64,000 nt of DNA from Blasia pusilla. Its lineage: Eukaryota > Marchantiophyta > Marchantiopsida > Blasiales. The stretch is from positions 33,480,001-33,544,000 of the forward strand of contig CM114271.1 in NCBI GenBank assembly GCA_050084515.1, read 5' to 3'. A model generated the notes under the pieces. That model ran no database searches. It was not told the origin of the DNA and saw nothing but the letters and a program-made list of their open reading frames with translations. Numbering within the stretch: the first letter of the stretch is position 1; every line of letters begins with the position of its first letter. Below are positions 1 through 13,304 of this stretch, piece after piece. Both the position numbers and the translations under genes were made by a program.

Positions 1-50
1 CATGGATAAGACTGACAAAAATCACAATCTAGAGGATTCATAGGGCAAAC

Positions 51-3000
51 CTGTAGTGTGAAAGGGGATGACGTATTTAGTGTACAATCTTCAGAGGGAT
101 TGATCACTTCATCTGGGCACGTAGTTCGCAAACAATGCACACGGGAGGTCCTGAATACCGCATTTGATGAATCATGTGGAGGTAACATAAAAAAACTATT
201 AATATGGAAAAGAAAGAAGCACTGCACCAGGGATGGACTCACTTATGAGAGAATATAAAAATTTCAAACTGCCAACGCCGAAATAATAGAAAGATACCCA
301 TCAAAGTATCTGAACAAGGTTCAGGCACGTATTATACATCACATCATAAGACATTCATGTCATATTCAGGCTGTCTATAGACTATTATCAATGGTGAAGT
401 ACAACTCACTCATCACTTAATGGTGAGTTGTAGTCCAATGGTGCTTGTAGTATTGAGCCAGATCCGACCTACAATGATTGATTAGAACAATCCCCTGTTT
501 AGATAACAGAAGAATTTAAAATTCCAGATTGTTCAACAGGGATGAAAATATGTGGTAGGACTGCAACTGAAATAAAACAAACAGGTTGAAGATCACGTGG
601 CACCAACTGATTTCACGATTATCAGTATCCTTAACTATCAGGACTAAGTACACCAGAGAAGTTGAAGATACATTACATAGAGAGTAAAGAAAAGTGAGAG
701 GAATAGTCGCTCTGCTTCAATGATATCTCCTGTGCCATTCAATCTCAAAAGTCCTTGACCATGCAATCCCAGGTTGGAATTAGACGAAATTACAGAACCC
801 TCCTGAACCAGCAAGGAAAGATACTGCATTAAGTCCAATCAAGGTCATGCTAAGTGCAGTCATATTTGTAAATGAAGAATCATGTGCTGCTTCCCATAAA
901 CATGCAGAGGATGAGAATACATGAACTTCCTGGAAACAGAATGCCAAACTTCTTCCAATCCATTTTTCTCAGGTGGGCCCGAGCCTTACAAGACGGCAGC
1001 TTTACAAGAGTATGGACAACTCATGAAACCACATGGTATTACCCAAAATTATCACTAGTCCCACATCCCATGACAAAAAGTTGTGGCCTGATGCCCTAAG
1101 ACTCTGTAACAGACTTCCAAAGGACTGAAAATTTGCAGAAAACACTCCAATAGGAAACTCAAATTAGATACTGTTAGTTTGGCTTCCTGAAGAACATACT
1201 CTTAATACAGCGATACTGCTGGCCTCCAGCTCTGAAGTGCCCGTCATCGAATCTGAGCCACCCTCAATCTGCAGAATTGAGTTCACCATATACAGCATTT
1301 TCACTTGAAGCTTCAGAGCACCATAGACCTACACACAATTAGGGGACATCCAGAAGTTAAAAGCAGGTAAAGGAGATGTTGTGCATCATTTTTTTACCTA
1401 GTACTACATGCTTAACTAGCACTTACCCGAGATCAGGTAAAAGTGAAAACAGTTCCACCTGATCCCACATTTCTTCAAAATGACGCTATGAGTACGATTG
1501 ACGAGGTTTCAAACTGCTGGTAACAGGTTAAATCCAACAGTGTTAACTTTGGACAAAAGTTGGTTTTGTAAAGAGAGAGAAGAATTACTTTCAGATAGCA
1601 TTACTTGAAAACCTGCTCAAAACTAGATTTTGATTCTCGGATAGAAAGAGACATGACAGGAGGATGTTCTCTCCACAGGATCCAGAATAAATAAATTACA
1701 AAACTTGTGGGCAATTTCTTTTGACAAGGTTCCAGTGGATTCTGTTACTCCTCAAAGCACCACAAAGTACTTAATGCAATTGCTAATGATTCTTCCTTTG
1801 CATCAAGTCTGAACATGAGATGAGGAACTTTGATAAACACATACCATAATAGTTCCGTCAGTCATTAGAACCTCTTCTGCCACCACCTCAAACTCTGAGC
1901 TCGAATAATGAGCCAAGCCAAAGCTTAGTAAGGCACCAGATGCAATTGTTAACTGTCCACGAACCTGAGGACTCCAAATGTATTCTGTTAATCAAACCGA
2001 ACAGGACATGACTGCCATCAACTCTCACTCAACCCAAATCTTATTACAAACAAATTCTGGCTGTTGCACTGAGCAAGTCATCACACTCAGTACAAAAAGC
2101 ACAACCCAACAGTGACAGCTAACCTGCATTCTGCTCCAAAGCAGTGGAACCAAGACTTTGGCTCGCCCTTCCACCTGTACATTTGCCCATAGTGGATGAT
2201 TGGGGAACTCCAGTAAAAGCGTCTCGGTTTGAGTAGACTGATTACTGTTGCTCACTGTCAAGCTCTGGGGAACAATGTCAAACAAAGTTCCTGCTGCACC
2301 AGAATTCTCCGGGCAGGCTATACTATGCCCTCCTGATTGATCATCATAATTCCAGAATTAGAAGCAAGCACCACAGTTCTATCTCTATTCTCCCATATTA
2401 TAATCTGGAAGGCTGCTTAAAACAGATGCTTGGCACTTGCAAAGTAACATAAGTGGAACAACCTGAGCTTTCCACATTCACGGAAAGGTGAAAACATGTG
2501 GTACAAAACAGTTCTGAGCATACATGAGAGTTGCCATAACAGAGAGTGTGAAACAACCTCGCGAAGATGTCTGGACTGCCTCATTCCTGTAAATTTCAGT
2601 CGCCATACGACCACCACCACCACCGGCCCGACCACTGCCTCCGTTAGCACTAATTAGGCCATTTCCCTTTCTGCAATGCACCAGGCATTGGTGAAATCTC
2701 ATAAATTTGTCCCACTACTACAAACCCTGTTTGAGAGCATCAACACCTTTAAGAGCTGAAATGCTGCTAGGGGTAGCTATGATCACTGAAACCCAAAGGA
2801 ATTAATCAATTCCCTAACTTGTGTCCACATCTACACTTCAATTTGGAAAGATGAACTTTGAAGTGTGATGCGCTGAGGTTCTCACAATTCTGTAGCCCTA
2901 ACAATAACACTTCCTCCAGAGCCACCTCCACCAAACTCCCCTCCAGAGCCTCCATCTGCATCGATAGTTCCATACAACTCCAGTACATCCAGTGCGGTGA

Positions 3001-3748
3001 GACTGAGTCGCCCTCCACCACCACCTCCATAGTCCTCTTTCTTGCTGGTGGACCCACCACGACTCCCAAAACTCCAAGGTCTCGAAAGAGAAGACCAGGC
3101 ATAGACATCCCCACCCCATACATCTTCCTGTAATTTCCCACCCTCTTCAACACAACAAGCTCCTCTGCCTCCATGGCCACCCCCTGCTCCATCAAACCCA
3201 ACCGGAATACCACTAGTCTGGGTTGGTGGACTTCCTCCCAATGCTCTGCCACTAAATGAGGAATTTTTAGCTCCACTGACATTCTGTGCTTTGATCACCA
3301 ACGTCCCACTAATAATTGAAGCATTTTCATTGAGGACAAGATTTCCAGCTAGTGCAATGGTGATGTTGCAGCCAGGAATCAGGCAGCCTAGAATCACATT
3401 AGGGAGTATTTCCAAGGATCCTTCACCAGCAATAATTGCATCTTCCTCCAGGAAAAACGTTTCATTGAGAGTGCAAACAGTTTTCAGAGACCCACTTCCC
3501 CGTAAGTCTGGTTCACAAGAAAGGGACTGATTCACAAGGTCTTGTGGTCGACACTGGGGATCATTGTCATTTAGGTCACACGGTCCGTCTTTTCTGGCAA
3601 ACAGAGAACCTGGGCTGAGTTGCGAGAAATGGTTCCACAACTCCAGAGAATCTTGGACAGGATTACAAGGTACAAGAGGAACAAGAGATAGGACCAAAAG
3701 TAGAAGTAATCTTGAAGAAGATCCACGCAAATAGTGGGGTGGACCCAT
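51..3748 (-). CDS. Glycine-rich secreted/membrane protein (Arabidopsis At5g11700/At4g32920-type), 8 exons, 3' end outside window
   Basis: Spliced model on the minus strand: exons 3748-2886, 2670-2558, 2332-2124, 1964-1845, 1328-1200, 802-677, 468-410 and 150-51, then off the left edge. All introns are GT-AG and phases agree, giving 573 codons without a stop. The start is the first Met of an uninterrupted first exon and is followed by a leucine-rich signal peptide (about residues 1-29, LLLLLVLSLVPLVPC). Next come an Asn/Cys-rich segment and Gly runs (GGGGGGRLSL, GGGGSGG). Later exons contain blocks I associate with the plant family, such as CPENSGAAGTLFD, LLLEFPNHPLWANV and LSFGLAHYSSSEFE. The flowering-plant proteins are, from memory, about 1,400 residues, so less than half is present. 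Molecular function is unknown; a cell-surface location is inferred from the signal peptide. The family is recognised from memory of the conserved blocks, not from a search. Confidence 0.85.
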
Positions 3749-6350
3749 GTTGCAGCTCCACCCTCATAGTCAAAATTGCAGGGGATGCTCCCACAACTAT
3801 GTTCTGTCCCAACTAGCTCTCTCTACTCATCTCTCCACCTTAACTCACTCCCAAAAAAACTTTTTGAATCTCAAAACTTAACTACAACTCTCCACCAGAC
3901 ATCACCAAAATCATCCAGTTGGGGTAGCTCAAGGACAATGGCTTGTGAGGGATGCAGGACTCGCTATTGAAGTCTTCACACTCCTCCCCGAATGTGAAGT
4001 TTTTCTCTTAAGAAATTGCCATCAGTGATGGTTGCTGGTACAAGGAAGCCTATAAATGTGAGCAACGGCCGCCAAGGCAAGGATCCGAATTACTTTCAAC
4101 TGTAGCCACTCATCAATGTGCAAACCGAAATGATGACCACTTCTTACTGGCAGCTTCCATGTCATAGATACGTCAAAGAGGTTGCCCGTACAAAAGGCTT
4201 CTCCCTTGCAAATTCCACATGTCTCCTACAATTTCTGGGGACTAGAGTCATCGAATTCGCCCGTCCTGTTCCATACCTACGAAAAGAACTAAAGAGGGGT
4301 CAGTTCGGAAAAAACTTGAAAATTCATTCTCCCTTTACAGTCATTAGATGTCTACGCAATGATGGGGTAGTCTCGCAAGAGTTAGCACTTGGAGCACTGT
4401 GAGAAACACAGATTACAAGTACACATTCTAAGGCTACAAGCGATTCTAGAACCTCCACGGTTACAAGATGTACATTAGTTTAAGTCCAGAAGAAAAAGCA
4501 GCAGATGGAAGAACGACTGAGATCAAAGGTAGCCATCCTCAATTTCTTGAACAAAGTACCAAATTCGTTTAATCTCGGCGGCAGATCAGAAATGAAATTA
4601 ACCCTTCGGCCTGATTATGGCTGGAGGTATAAGTACGAAGTTTTGAAACTTGCGGGTGGAGGAAAATGCCGTAGTTCAAGAACCTAATTGCTTAAGCAGC
4701 GTAACCTTTTCGCGAGACCAAACGACGTGAGCCGAGGAAGTTCAATATGAAATCGAAGGTATGAAAGCCGAGTGAGGCAGATTCCTATGTCTATCTCACT
4801 AACACTATTCTGGGGATAGGAACGGTCACCAGATCAGTTGAACTTTCTTCCACATATTTTAGACGTGAATCAGGTTCCTTGGAACATTAAATAACGAAAG
4901 CTCAAAATCAGATAGAGCAGGAGAGTGAGACCACTTAACGCTCGCCTGTAATATCCAAATCAGAGCTACTCCAACAAACCCTAATTAAACTCTATTCCTA
5001 CCCAACTTTACTCTAAGATCAAGATACTCGAGATTTCTGATACCTTTCAATTTGGCAGGGCCATCATGTGAAAATAGGTTTTGGAATTAACGTCCGAATG
5101 CAACCACTCGCATGGGCGATCAGTGTTGTCTTGTACTTCCAACGCGTACAATTTTCAGCTTTCACCAGAACAAGATCCCAAATCACAAACGTTCGCCTTG
5201 GGCACCGAAGGCGATTATGGAATCATGGCAGCTGCCAAAATCTATCAAGAATGAAAAATTATACGCCTCGTTCACAAGACTCTAGCACTCCGCTTGGCCA
5301 GTCGAGATAGAATAGAGAGTCGGAATGCTCAAGGGTCGAGGCCCCGCGCGCTCGCTAACGCTGTGAAATCGAGAAAAATCTCCATTGGATAGGAATCAAG
5401 CAAAAATCGGAGGCGTAAGCAACAAATTCTCCACGGGCATGCAAAGGTTCCGTCTCCCTGGCAGGAGTCGCAGAAGATCTGAACTCATCAGAATGTCAAA
5501 AAATTACAGCACAGTTTCGTACCAAGAATCAGCAGACCTTAAGTGAAAATTGAACCGCTATCACACGTGAATCCGTTCACTTTGACTCCTGCCAAGACCC
5601 GAAAGACCTCAAGAGCCAGGATTAGCTGTGTCCACGAACACGGTCTTACAACTAGGCCCGAACGTACCGTATAAACTGAGCCGAAGCTAGCCTGGGCGTG
5701 ATGCACACATCGGAGACTTCGGAATTGATACTACGCGTTCTCGACCAAAAACTCCACTGATCGTTACGCTGTTTCGTCCCTTCAAGCCCAGCCCGACCGA
5801 GCCAGTCCGGACACCACCACCTCCGTCTAACGTATCACAACCTCTTGGTGATCCTACGACCACTGATCCCAAAATTCATCCTCGCATCACAATTTGCCCT
5901 CTCCCGAACGTTTCACCCACTCCTGATAGCAGGGGTACACCGATCCGCAACAAGCTCATGTCAGTCCGCAGTTCGTAGTTCGCTGCGGCAGCGCCTCCCG
6001 TCCAATTTCCCACTCACATGCTCTCTCTCCAGCGAAGACGGCGATGTGCTCCATTCACCATCTACTCTATCTAGAGTACACAGCCAAACTTCCCAGCGAC
6101 CCCACCAACGCCGAAGTCGTCAGCGAAGGGAACCCACAAGTAACTTAACGACGACACTTCCTCATCACCAACAACCCTCCTTCCTCTCTCCCTCCATCCA
6201 GATCCCACCACATTCAAAATTGTTACGGCACTCGCAGTAACTCTCTTTCTTCTGTCCTCCCCACTCCACTCCTTTCGTTCAACCCCCGCCAAAAACCCTA
6301 AAGCCGAGACTTACCCCACGGAGAATTGCGATACTGCATTACATCCTACC
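3749..6350. other. Upstream region of the glycine-rich gene, no gene recognised
   Basis: This stretch should hold the promoter and 5' UTR of the minus-strand gene ending at 3748. ORFs here are short and have no recognisable domain. Pyrimidine-rich sequence covers about 5985-6290. A telo-box-like AAACCCTAA lies at 6293-6301, a motif common near plant promoters. I see no RNA gene. Confidence 0.5.
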
Positions 6351-6372
6351 AACCACAGTGCAAGGGCTGCCT

Positions 6373-6464
6373 ATGCATGCGTATCGGGCCCCAACCCAAC
6401 GGAAGCATCCGCCAGGTCGGACGGACGGAAGTATATGTTTGCATCCCTTACCATGCATGCGTAT
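6373..6464. repeat. Two copies of ATGCATGCGTAT 80 bp apart
   Basis: The 12-mer occurs at 6373-6384 and 6453-6464 in a GC-rich patch. It contains CATGCA, the core of the RY element bound by plant B3-domain factors. With no gene nearby it is only a curiosity. Confidence 0.5.
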
Positions 6465-7346
6465 GTATGGTCGATTGTTGAGCTTCGTACTCGGGCCCCA
6501 ACCGGGACGCCCGCCGAACGGAGGGGGGGGAAACCATGTAGTTAAGCCGTGCCAGCGTATTCTCCCGGTCCCGGTACTAGACAGGTTGCACCAACAAGCT
6601 GGCTCTGACGCCAATCGGGGACTTCCGCGCGTTGGCTGGGAAGCTGAAATAAAATTTCGAAAATATTATGCATTTGTGGAATGGGCCCCGTACAGTGCCA
6701 CCTGGACTATACCATACGTGGCGCGGCGTAGTGGTGGCGTTAGATTGGCTACGAGAGCTTTGTGCGATCGTCGCATGTGGCCCTCGGCGGTTGGTTTGCC
6801 TGGACGCATGGCACGCTCCAATTCGCTGTCGACGCATCGATATGCTTGAACTGTCACGGCGTGACGGATCGAGTGTACTCACAAATACCATTCATAAAAC
6901 TCAGTCCCACGACAGGCGACGGCACTCTTGGCCAATAAACGGTAGGCATCACTGTTGGTAACTTCAAGCGATAATAATAAAACTCAAATCATAAAGAATA
7001 GACGAGGTAGAATTCGTCGAGAATAAAACTTTTACGATAAAATAAACTAAACACTCGTCACGCACATAAACCCAACCAAATGGTGGAACCAATTTTAATT
7101 AAAAGTAAATATAGTTAGAATAAAAAGGGATGGAAAAACTTATCAAAAGGAGAACTCAAGGAATCAATGAATGACGAGATCACAAACCCTCCTAGGGAGA
7201 ATAAAAAGGGAACCCTATAATCTGATTTCAGAAACTACCAAAATAACGTCAACAAGAATTTTGGAAACCTTTTTTTTTAAGAGGTTTCCAAGCGTGGCGT
7301 CAAAAGGAAGGCCTCTTAAGTGGGAAGGTAAAGAAAGCCATCTTAC

Positions 7347-7474
7347 AAAATTTGGATAAATGATTTTTATAAATGGAAGTAGAAAGCCAGTATGTGGCCC
7401 TGGTTTTTAAAAATTTTGGATGAATGATTTTTATAAATGGAGGTAGAAAACCACTATGCGGCCCTGGTTTTGAG
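7347..7474. repeat. Tandem duplication, about 64-bp unit, two copies
   Basis: 7347-7410 and 7411-7474 share TTGGATAAATGATTTTTATA (second copy TTGGATGAATG...) and TGGCCCTGGTTTT or its close variant, with a handful of mismatches. It is a local, fairly recent duplication with no coding content. Confidence 0.75.
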
Positions 7475-7838
7475 TTATATAACGGTGTTCGGAGGATTGG
7501 AAGACACAAATACACTCGGAAACTAACAAAATCGGGAGTAACACGGCACGCCGCATGTTTGGAGGCTCCACTTGAGACCTGGGAAATCCAAATATGAATC
7601 TATATATGAGAAGAAAGTAACTAACATATAGGTGGATAGTCTAGATAGCCTTAAGAAAATAACGAGAACTTGGAGGGGCGATAATAAGTAACATGTACAT
7701 AGTTTAGATGGCTAGGAACAACTTGTAGAGGCCAGTTCAGAGAACACGACAGTCGGAAGTAACACGACGTGGAAGTCTATTCTATTTCGTATTAACGAGA
7801 TAATTAATATTTTCACGGTGGAGTTCACATCCATTGAC

Positions 7839-7865
7839 CCTGCAGAATAACTTGCATTCTGCAGG
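7839..7865. repeat. Perfect 10-bp inverted repeat (hairpin)
   Basis: CCTGCAGAAT at 7839-7848 and its exact reverse complement ATTCTGCAGG at 7856-7865 are separated by 7 bases. No poly-T tract or gene end follows, so no terminator role is claimed. Confidence 0.7.
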
Positions 7866-9849
7866 ATCTGCACACAGAGTCGACTACCGTAGGGGCCATA
7901 ACAAGCAAAATAGTGGTATAATGGTGGTCTAAATTATAAGTTTCGAGTATGACTTATATCTCTTTTTTTTATCTATGATTATCATTTTTATCATCATACT
8001 CGTAAGAAATGCTCATAAGATGCATCTAAATTTTACAATCACAATGATTAAAAATATTATCATATTTATTTTTAATTCCATTTCTTATAATCCAAATATT
8101 TTGTACGTCACACAATTGTTTGAGTCTATTACTTTTGTATCTTGTTGAATTGATTTTTATGTTGGCATGTTATCATTTTCTTTTCATATTCTATCATGCA
8201 TTTTATGTATTTCCTAACTCATACCCTTCTTTTGAATTTTTTTTGTAATAAAATAGATATTTATGAAATAGAAGACAAGTGTGGATGGATAAGAAGAGAC
8301 TAGTATCTCATCGCCTCATATAAGCATCCCTTTTGGTGAAATGCGAGTGGGTGGTATGGTGTGGGCGGGCCAACCGGTGATGAGGCGTGCTCATATGCAA
8401 TTGAAGCTAAGCATTGTACATCTGTTTGAGACCATGAGGAAATAAAATGCAAGATTCTCATAAGCGGAATCGGAGAGAGGGAGGGATTCAATATGTGCAC
8501 ATATATGGGAGAAGGATAAGGATTCGAGATGTCTATGATGTAGTTGGATGAATTCTACCAACAATATCCCTCAACACTGAATTCCAATCACCATAGTGCT
8601 GGTCTGAAAAAATCACAATGGAGATGTCAAGCCATCGTAACGCCTCCGCTTAGAAATTTGCATGCCACATATTCTTTCCTTATGAAATTGTGGTGATCCA
8701 ATCAGAGTTGTTAACATCCACTTAAATTTTCCAACCTTCACCCTCTTGTCACACACACTACACTCTATCATTGAGTTTGGTGTTTATGATGTCCCTACAC
8801 TTGCCCTTCGCAAGCCTAGAGTCCTATAGTTTGCTGCACACATGACACACTTGAGTCAACCATCCATCCCATTTTCAAATCTTACAGACTTGCATATCGA
8901 TGTCAAGTCACTTACAAGTTACACTATCTTATTGAAGCTACGAGGAAGCAATTGTCTCTAAACGTGGCTTGGTATTACCTGTGCCCTTTGTCATTTGCAC
9001 TCCTTGAGTTGGTCCTAGCCCCAACCATTGGTTTTTTCCATACGTGTCTAGAGTGCTATTATCGAGTCCATAAAGGGCATGGCTACTTCCAAACCAATCT
9101 TGACTATTTGGCATCGCATGATAGGGTCCCTAGCTGTAATTAGAGAATCCATCTTGCACAAAATCTACACATGACACATATGTCATAGTAGTGCACATAC
9201 ACATTAGAGTATTCTTGGTCTCTTGCCAAAAATTGACGGGATAGCTTTTTCTGTTCATTCCCCTCAACTACTAAAATAAAACTCTCAATAAATCAATCAT
9301 TGGTGTCCGTATTGTGAAATGCATAAGCATATGAGACGGCGACTGGAGAAGCTAGCAAGTCCTTGTAATAGATCATACTAGTTCCATGGGTGTGAATGAA
9401 TGTCGTGTGTATAGTATGCCTAACTCAGATTTTCATTTGTCCATAAGCTTAATCATGGATCGCTCCAGACCCTCTCCAAGAGTACAGACTTCATTCGTGC
9501 TTGAGCATCTCCCCTTCTGATGTCGTAAGTGGTAGAAGTGATACTCATGAATATTGGGAGACTGACAACTCCCAAATGTTCTAGTTTGATTCCTAGCTCC
9601 CTCATCTAGATGATTCAGAGTTGATCAAGCACAGACCAAGTCTACCATGATTGCTAACATCCACAACTTCAACACCATACTAGTTTTAGAGCTCCTTTCA
9701 TACTTCGATAGGCTATGGTTGGATTGGATCCCGATCAAGAATGGTGGATTTCGCCCTCTACGTACACATATAGAGAAGAAGGCAAATCAATGGGGTTTTG
9801 TGACCTTCTAGACAGAGAGCTAAGGAAAACTTCCACTAGTCTTGTCAAC

Positions 9850-9851
<2 letters not shown>

Positions 9852-9899
<48 letters not shown>
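9852..9899. repeat. (GA)n microsatellite
   Basis: An almost perfect GA repeat of about 24 units. The open frame across it (Arg-Glu repeats) is a by-product of the repeat. Confidence 0.95.
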
Positions 9900-9901
<2 letters not shown>

Positions 9902-10724
9902 CAATGACTTATGGAGTGGTGATGCCTTTTCATTACACTCTTCAACATGCATATGATGAAAGCAAAAATAGTCTAATAGACAAGAAAACATTCATCACGG
10001 TAGTGAAGTTGACACGTAGAGAAGTGGGGGAGCGGAATGAGTGGTAACGGTGATTGGAAGGACGTATCCATGATAAATTTGAAAGTTTTTGGATATATTT
10101 CCCTTACGAGTGAGTCGCGCTAAAGACTAGACTCCACGATTAGGGTGTATAGATTCTTGGGAAAACTTCGAGAGCAAGTTAAAAAAAATGGATATAAAAT
10201 TTAAATTGAATCTTAGTGGCACAAATCGATCATGTAGAGTAATGAGGATGAAGAATATCACTAAGCAAAACTTGTCAAAAATGTGGAGTCACTTGCCATT
10301 ACATTAATATATATCTCTCTTTCTGTTAGTTTTCTACAAGTTAGTTTCTACAAGTTTTCTCCACTACTCTGCTCGCCATGTCAACATTTTCATTTCAATC
10401 TATTGGAGTTGGATTATGTCAAAGGATCTAGAGGTCTTCATCAAGAATAAGCTCTGGAGAAAGATAGTGTAGGAGCTCGATGTTGAAACTTGTTAGCTCC
10501 ATTTTTTACAAAATGAATTCAGCTCAATTACATAGGTTTACCATGAGGAAAAATTATCCACTTTCGAGCGCTTTATGAAGCTTTTAATGAAAGTGTTCCA
10601 ATTACATACTTATGCTTTCTGGACAAGTCTTCCAAGAGTGACAAAAATAACGTCTTTGGGCTCCAACCAAGATTGGAAAAATAACGTCTTTGAGAGTTGA
10701 GAGAGATGAGGCCCATGGATTGGA

Positions 10725-10746
10725 AGAGAGAGAGAGAGAGAGAGAG
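10725..10746. repeat. (GA)n microsatellite, short
   Basis: About 11 GA units. GA runs also occur inside the Y repeats of elements A and B. Confidence 0.9.
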
Positions 10747-11724
10747 GTTCTTAACCTCTTCCATGACGCCCAGACTTGCAGGCTGAAGCCGCCCACTTCC
10801 TATCCTTCCCACCAATGTGATCAATCTCAATGCGCTCCAAACCCACTACATGGGAAATATAAATCCTCGTGCACAAACTATGCTTGGAGATTATCAAGCA
10901 GAATCTGACAACCGATGAAACAAAGCAAAGAAAAAGCTAAATGCCCTAAATGCCCACTCATGGCAAGTGCAGAGAAGAGAAGCACGTTTGCGACATGAAT
11001 GTAGGCTCAAACGAGGACGACGTTGAGCTAAGCGCGTGAATTCTTTATTAAAAAATGGAAGACATGGCCTTTAAGTCCAATACACTAAACCCATGCCGTT
11101 CCTCTAAAAACAACCTTACTGCCCTATACCCCAAATCTCTAATAATCCCTCCCTAAAGAATAAGATTACAAGGTTTACTTACTTAAGTAGTGTTTCATTA
11201 GCTTCCACTTATATAAGTTGCTCCTACTTTCATCCATTCACCCTATATCCAAAAATGTAGCATGTAACATATACTTCTAGAAAAAATAATACAAATATGG
11301 GTTTTTGTTCGAAGTCTAAAACCCTTCCGTGATTGCGAATTGGTATTGGAAATAAGTAATGGTTGCCACCCCGATCCTAATCCCCTCCCCTCTCTAAGTT
11401 TACACTAGTCACTAATTGTGACTAAACCATCTTGTGAGTAATTGCTGAGTCAATTGATTGGTTCCACATTAACTTACTGTAATTCAAATGACTCTTAGAA
11501 ACACCAGTCACAAACATATGGGTTTAAAATGGCCTTTTTCCTACTAATGACACCATCTACAATAAAAACGGGCCGCGAGCTATAATACGCACAAATCCAC
11601 TCACTTGACATCTTAGAGTTACAACTCAAATGCATTCTTTGGGACGCACACCAAAAAAATGTAGCCAAAATATGTTAATAACAGCAAATACTGCAACTGA
11701 AGAGATGTTTGTAGAAGGGCGAGA

Positions 11725-11945
11725 GCATTTTCAAATAGGTGGATGTACAAACAAAGGAAAACAGTGCCATATAGGGACAAGCGGATAGGGAGAGCTAGAG
11801 TAATGATGACAACGGGGAAGAAGCAGTATTTCAAGATAATAGCATTTGCAAATAGGAGGATGTAGAGAGGAAGGAAAATGCTACCATATAGAGATAGGGA
11901 AAGTCGTGGCAATGATGATGGTAAGGAGGAAGCACTATTTTCAGG
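11725..11945. repeat. Diverged tandem duplication, about 117-bp unit
   Basis: The copy starting at 11725 and the copy starting at 11842 both run GCATTT-(T/G)CAAATAGG-(T/A)GGATGTA, then a CCATATAG block, then an AATGATGA block, with many substitutions. No function is visible. Confidence 0.6.
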
Positions 11946-12783
11946 GAGAGGGAAAGTGACATAGGCACCAATGGGTCCTACATCAGAGCAAAGGCATGGT
12001 AAGAGGAGAGGAAGAGAGGAGAGAGGAGGAAGGAAGAGATGAGAGAGGAAACTACCTCCAACCCAAAGAGATACTTTTTTTTAAGAGAGTTTCTTGTGAT
12101 TTGAAGAGAGGAAGGTTTTTTTTGTGAACATTTTTGCAATTTTGTTCTATGTGCTTAGTCACTCCTACAAATTGGTTTTTCCTCTTCCATATTCTGGCAA
12201 CCCGTCTGAATCCGACGGGTTGCAACTTGCACAAAAAAAAAAAAATTTTGAAAAATCCTTGGGATCACAAATGTGGAACAAATTGTATTTTCCATCCAAG
12301 GTCTGAAAAAAATCCATCATCTTCCCTTAGCTGAATAGAGCTCAAGCTCATAGTGAACATTCTGGAAATTCAAAGTAAAATCTAAGACCTCATTTTGCAT
12401 CCCACAAGTGGTTTGTTTAAAATAATTCGCACTTCTTTGAGGGATAAAATTGGTTGGTGGATTTCTACTCCTACCTCCGACTCTCTTAAAACTACAAGCA
12501 ACAAATAGTACATATTCTTACAAGGGAAATACATTTTCCCACTTGTCCCTCTTTTGACAAAGTCATCATAGGAAGATGAGCAAAAGCAACAGATATGTAC
12601 CACATACATCCATGTCACACTTGAATTCACACCAATGTTGTTCGTGACCCAATACATCCTTCCTATTCCATTGCCACTATGAACGTCTTTTGTAGCAATG
12701 ATTTCCATGTTGGCCTCCTGAGCTCATGCGATTCGCAATGCTCTCTCCACCATTGGCCTACACATTCTGTTTCTCTTCACCCG

Positions 12784-13304
12784 TCTCACGATTGTTAGGA
12801 TAGATGGGTGGGATCTAGCAGAGCATCTTCATGAGTAGTGGAAGACAGGCCTAGGAGGTTGAGGATGACGTATTGAGGCCCCGGGAAACTTGAGAGAGCA
12901 GGTTTTCCCTTCACTTCGGCTCATTTGGAGCCATATAGAGAAACTTACTATTTTGGGTAAGTTTCCATATTAGGGATGGTTGACTTTCCAATTTTGGAAG
13001 TGGCCCTTGACCCTCTACAGCAGGTCAAGAGCCAAGGAGGTGACCTACGAGCATAGGTTATCGTTGAGCGGGCTTGGGAGAGGCAAGGGGGTATATCTCC
13101 AAGAGAGAGAGAGAGAGAGCTTGAGAGCTCATTCTCTCTTTGTTGAACCTCTTGGCATAAGGCGGCGGAGCTATGGTCCCTTGCCTTGTGAGTGTAACCC
13201 AAGCCTCTCATTAGAAGAGTGGTTTTGGTTTGACATGAGAGAGAGTGCACACCTTTGAGAGCTATGGTGTGAGATGGTGTAGAGAGAGATTGGATCTTAC
13301 TTTA
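12784..13304 (+). repeat. Element A 5' terminal repeat (block Y only)
   Basis: About 520 bp, closely matching 22187-22698 and, in reverse complement, 25636-26149 and 30335-30845. The block begins near TCTCACGATTGTTAGGATAG and ends GGATCTTACTTT. It contains an ATATAGAGA TATA-like motif and a GA/TC inverted pair around the AGAGAG run near 13101. The X block found at the 3' end is absent on both sides of this copy. Confidence 0.85.

Larger units (their letters stand above)
6465..12783. other. Gene-free interval between the left host gene and element A
   Basis: No ORF here has a recognisable domain, and no spliced gene or RNA gene could be supported. Composition shifts from GC-rich (6.4-6.9 kb) to AT-rich (7-10 kb). 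It contains the simple and tandem repeats listed separately, and a purine-rich stretch at about 12000-12050. It may be heavily decayed transposon sequence. Confidence 0.5.

Noticed and set aside
2806-3282. 158-codon minus-strand ORF and overlapping plus-strand ORF (2858-3133)
   Set aside because: They are other-frame readings of the glycine-rich first exon, whose codon pattern and splice sites fit the longer frame.
9715-10047. 110-codon ORF with Arg-Glu repeats
   Set aside because: Produced by the GA microsatellite; no conserved sequence on either side.
12382-12708. 108-codon minus-strand ORF as a copia gag or integrase remnant
   Set aside because: No diagnostic motif (zinc knuckle, HHCC or DDE) could be found.
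12784-13304. 5S-like similarity in the Y repeats of A and B (GGATGACCT near a GGGAAA)
   Set aside because: Only short scattered matches without the 5S spacing, unlike the clear match at 39009-39062.
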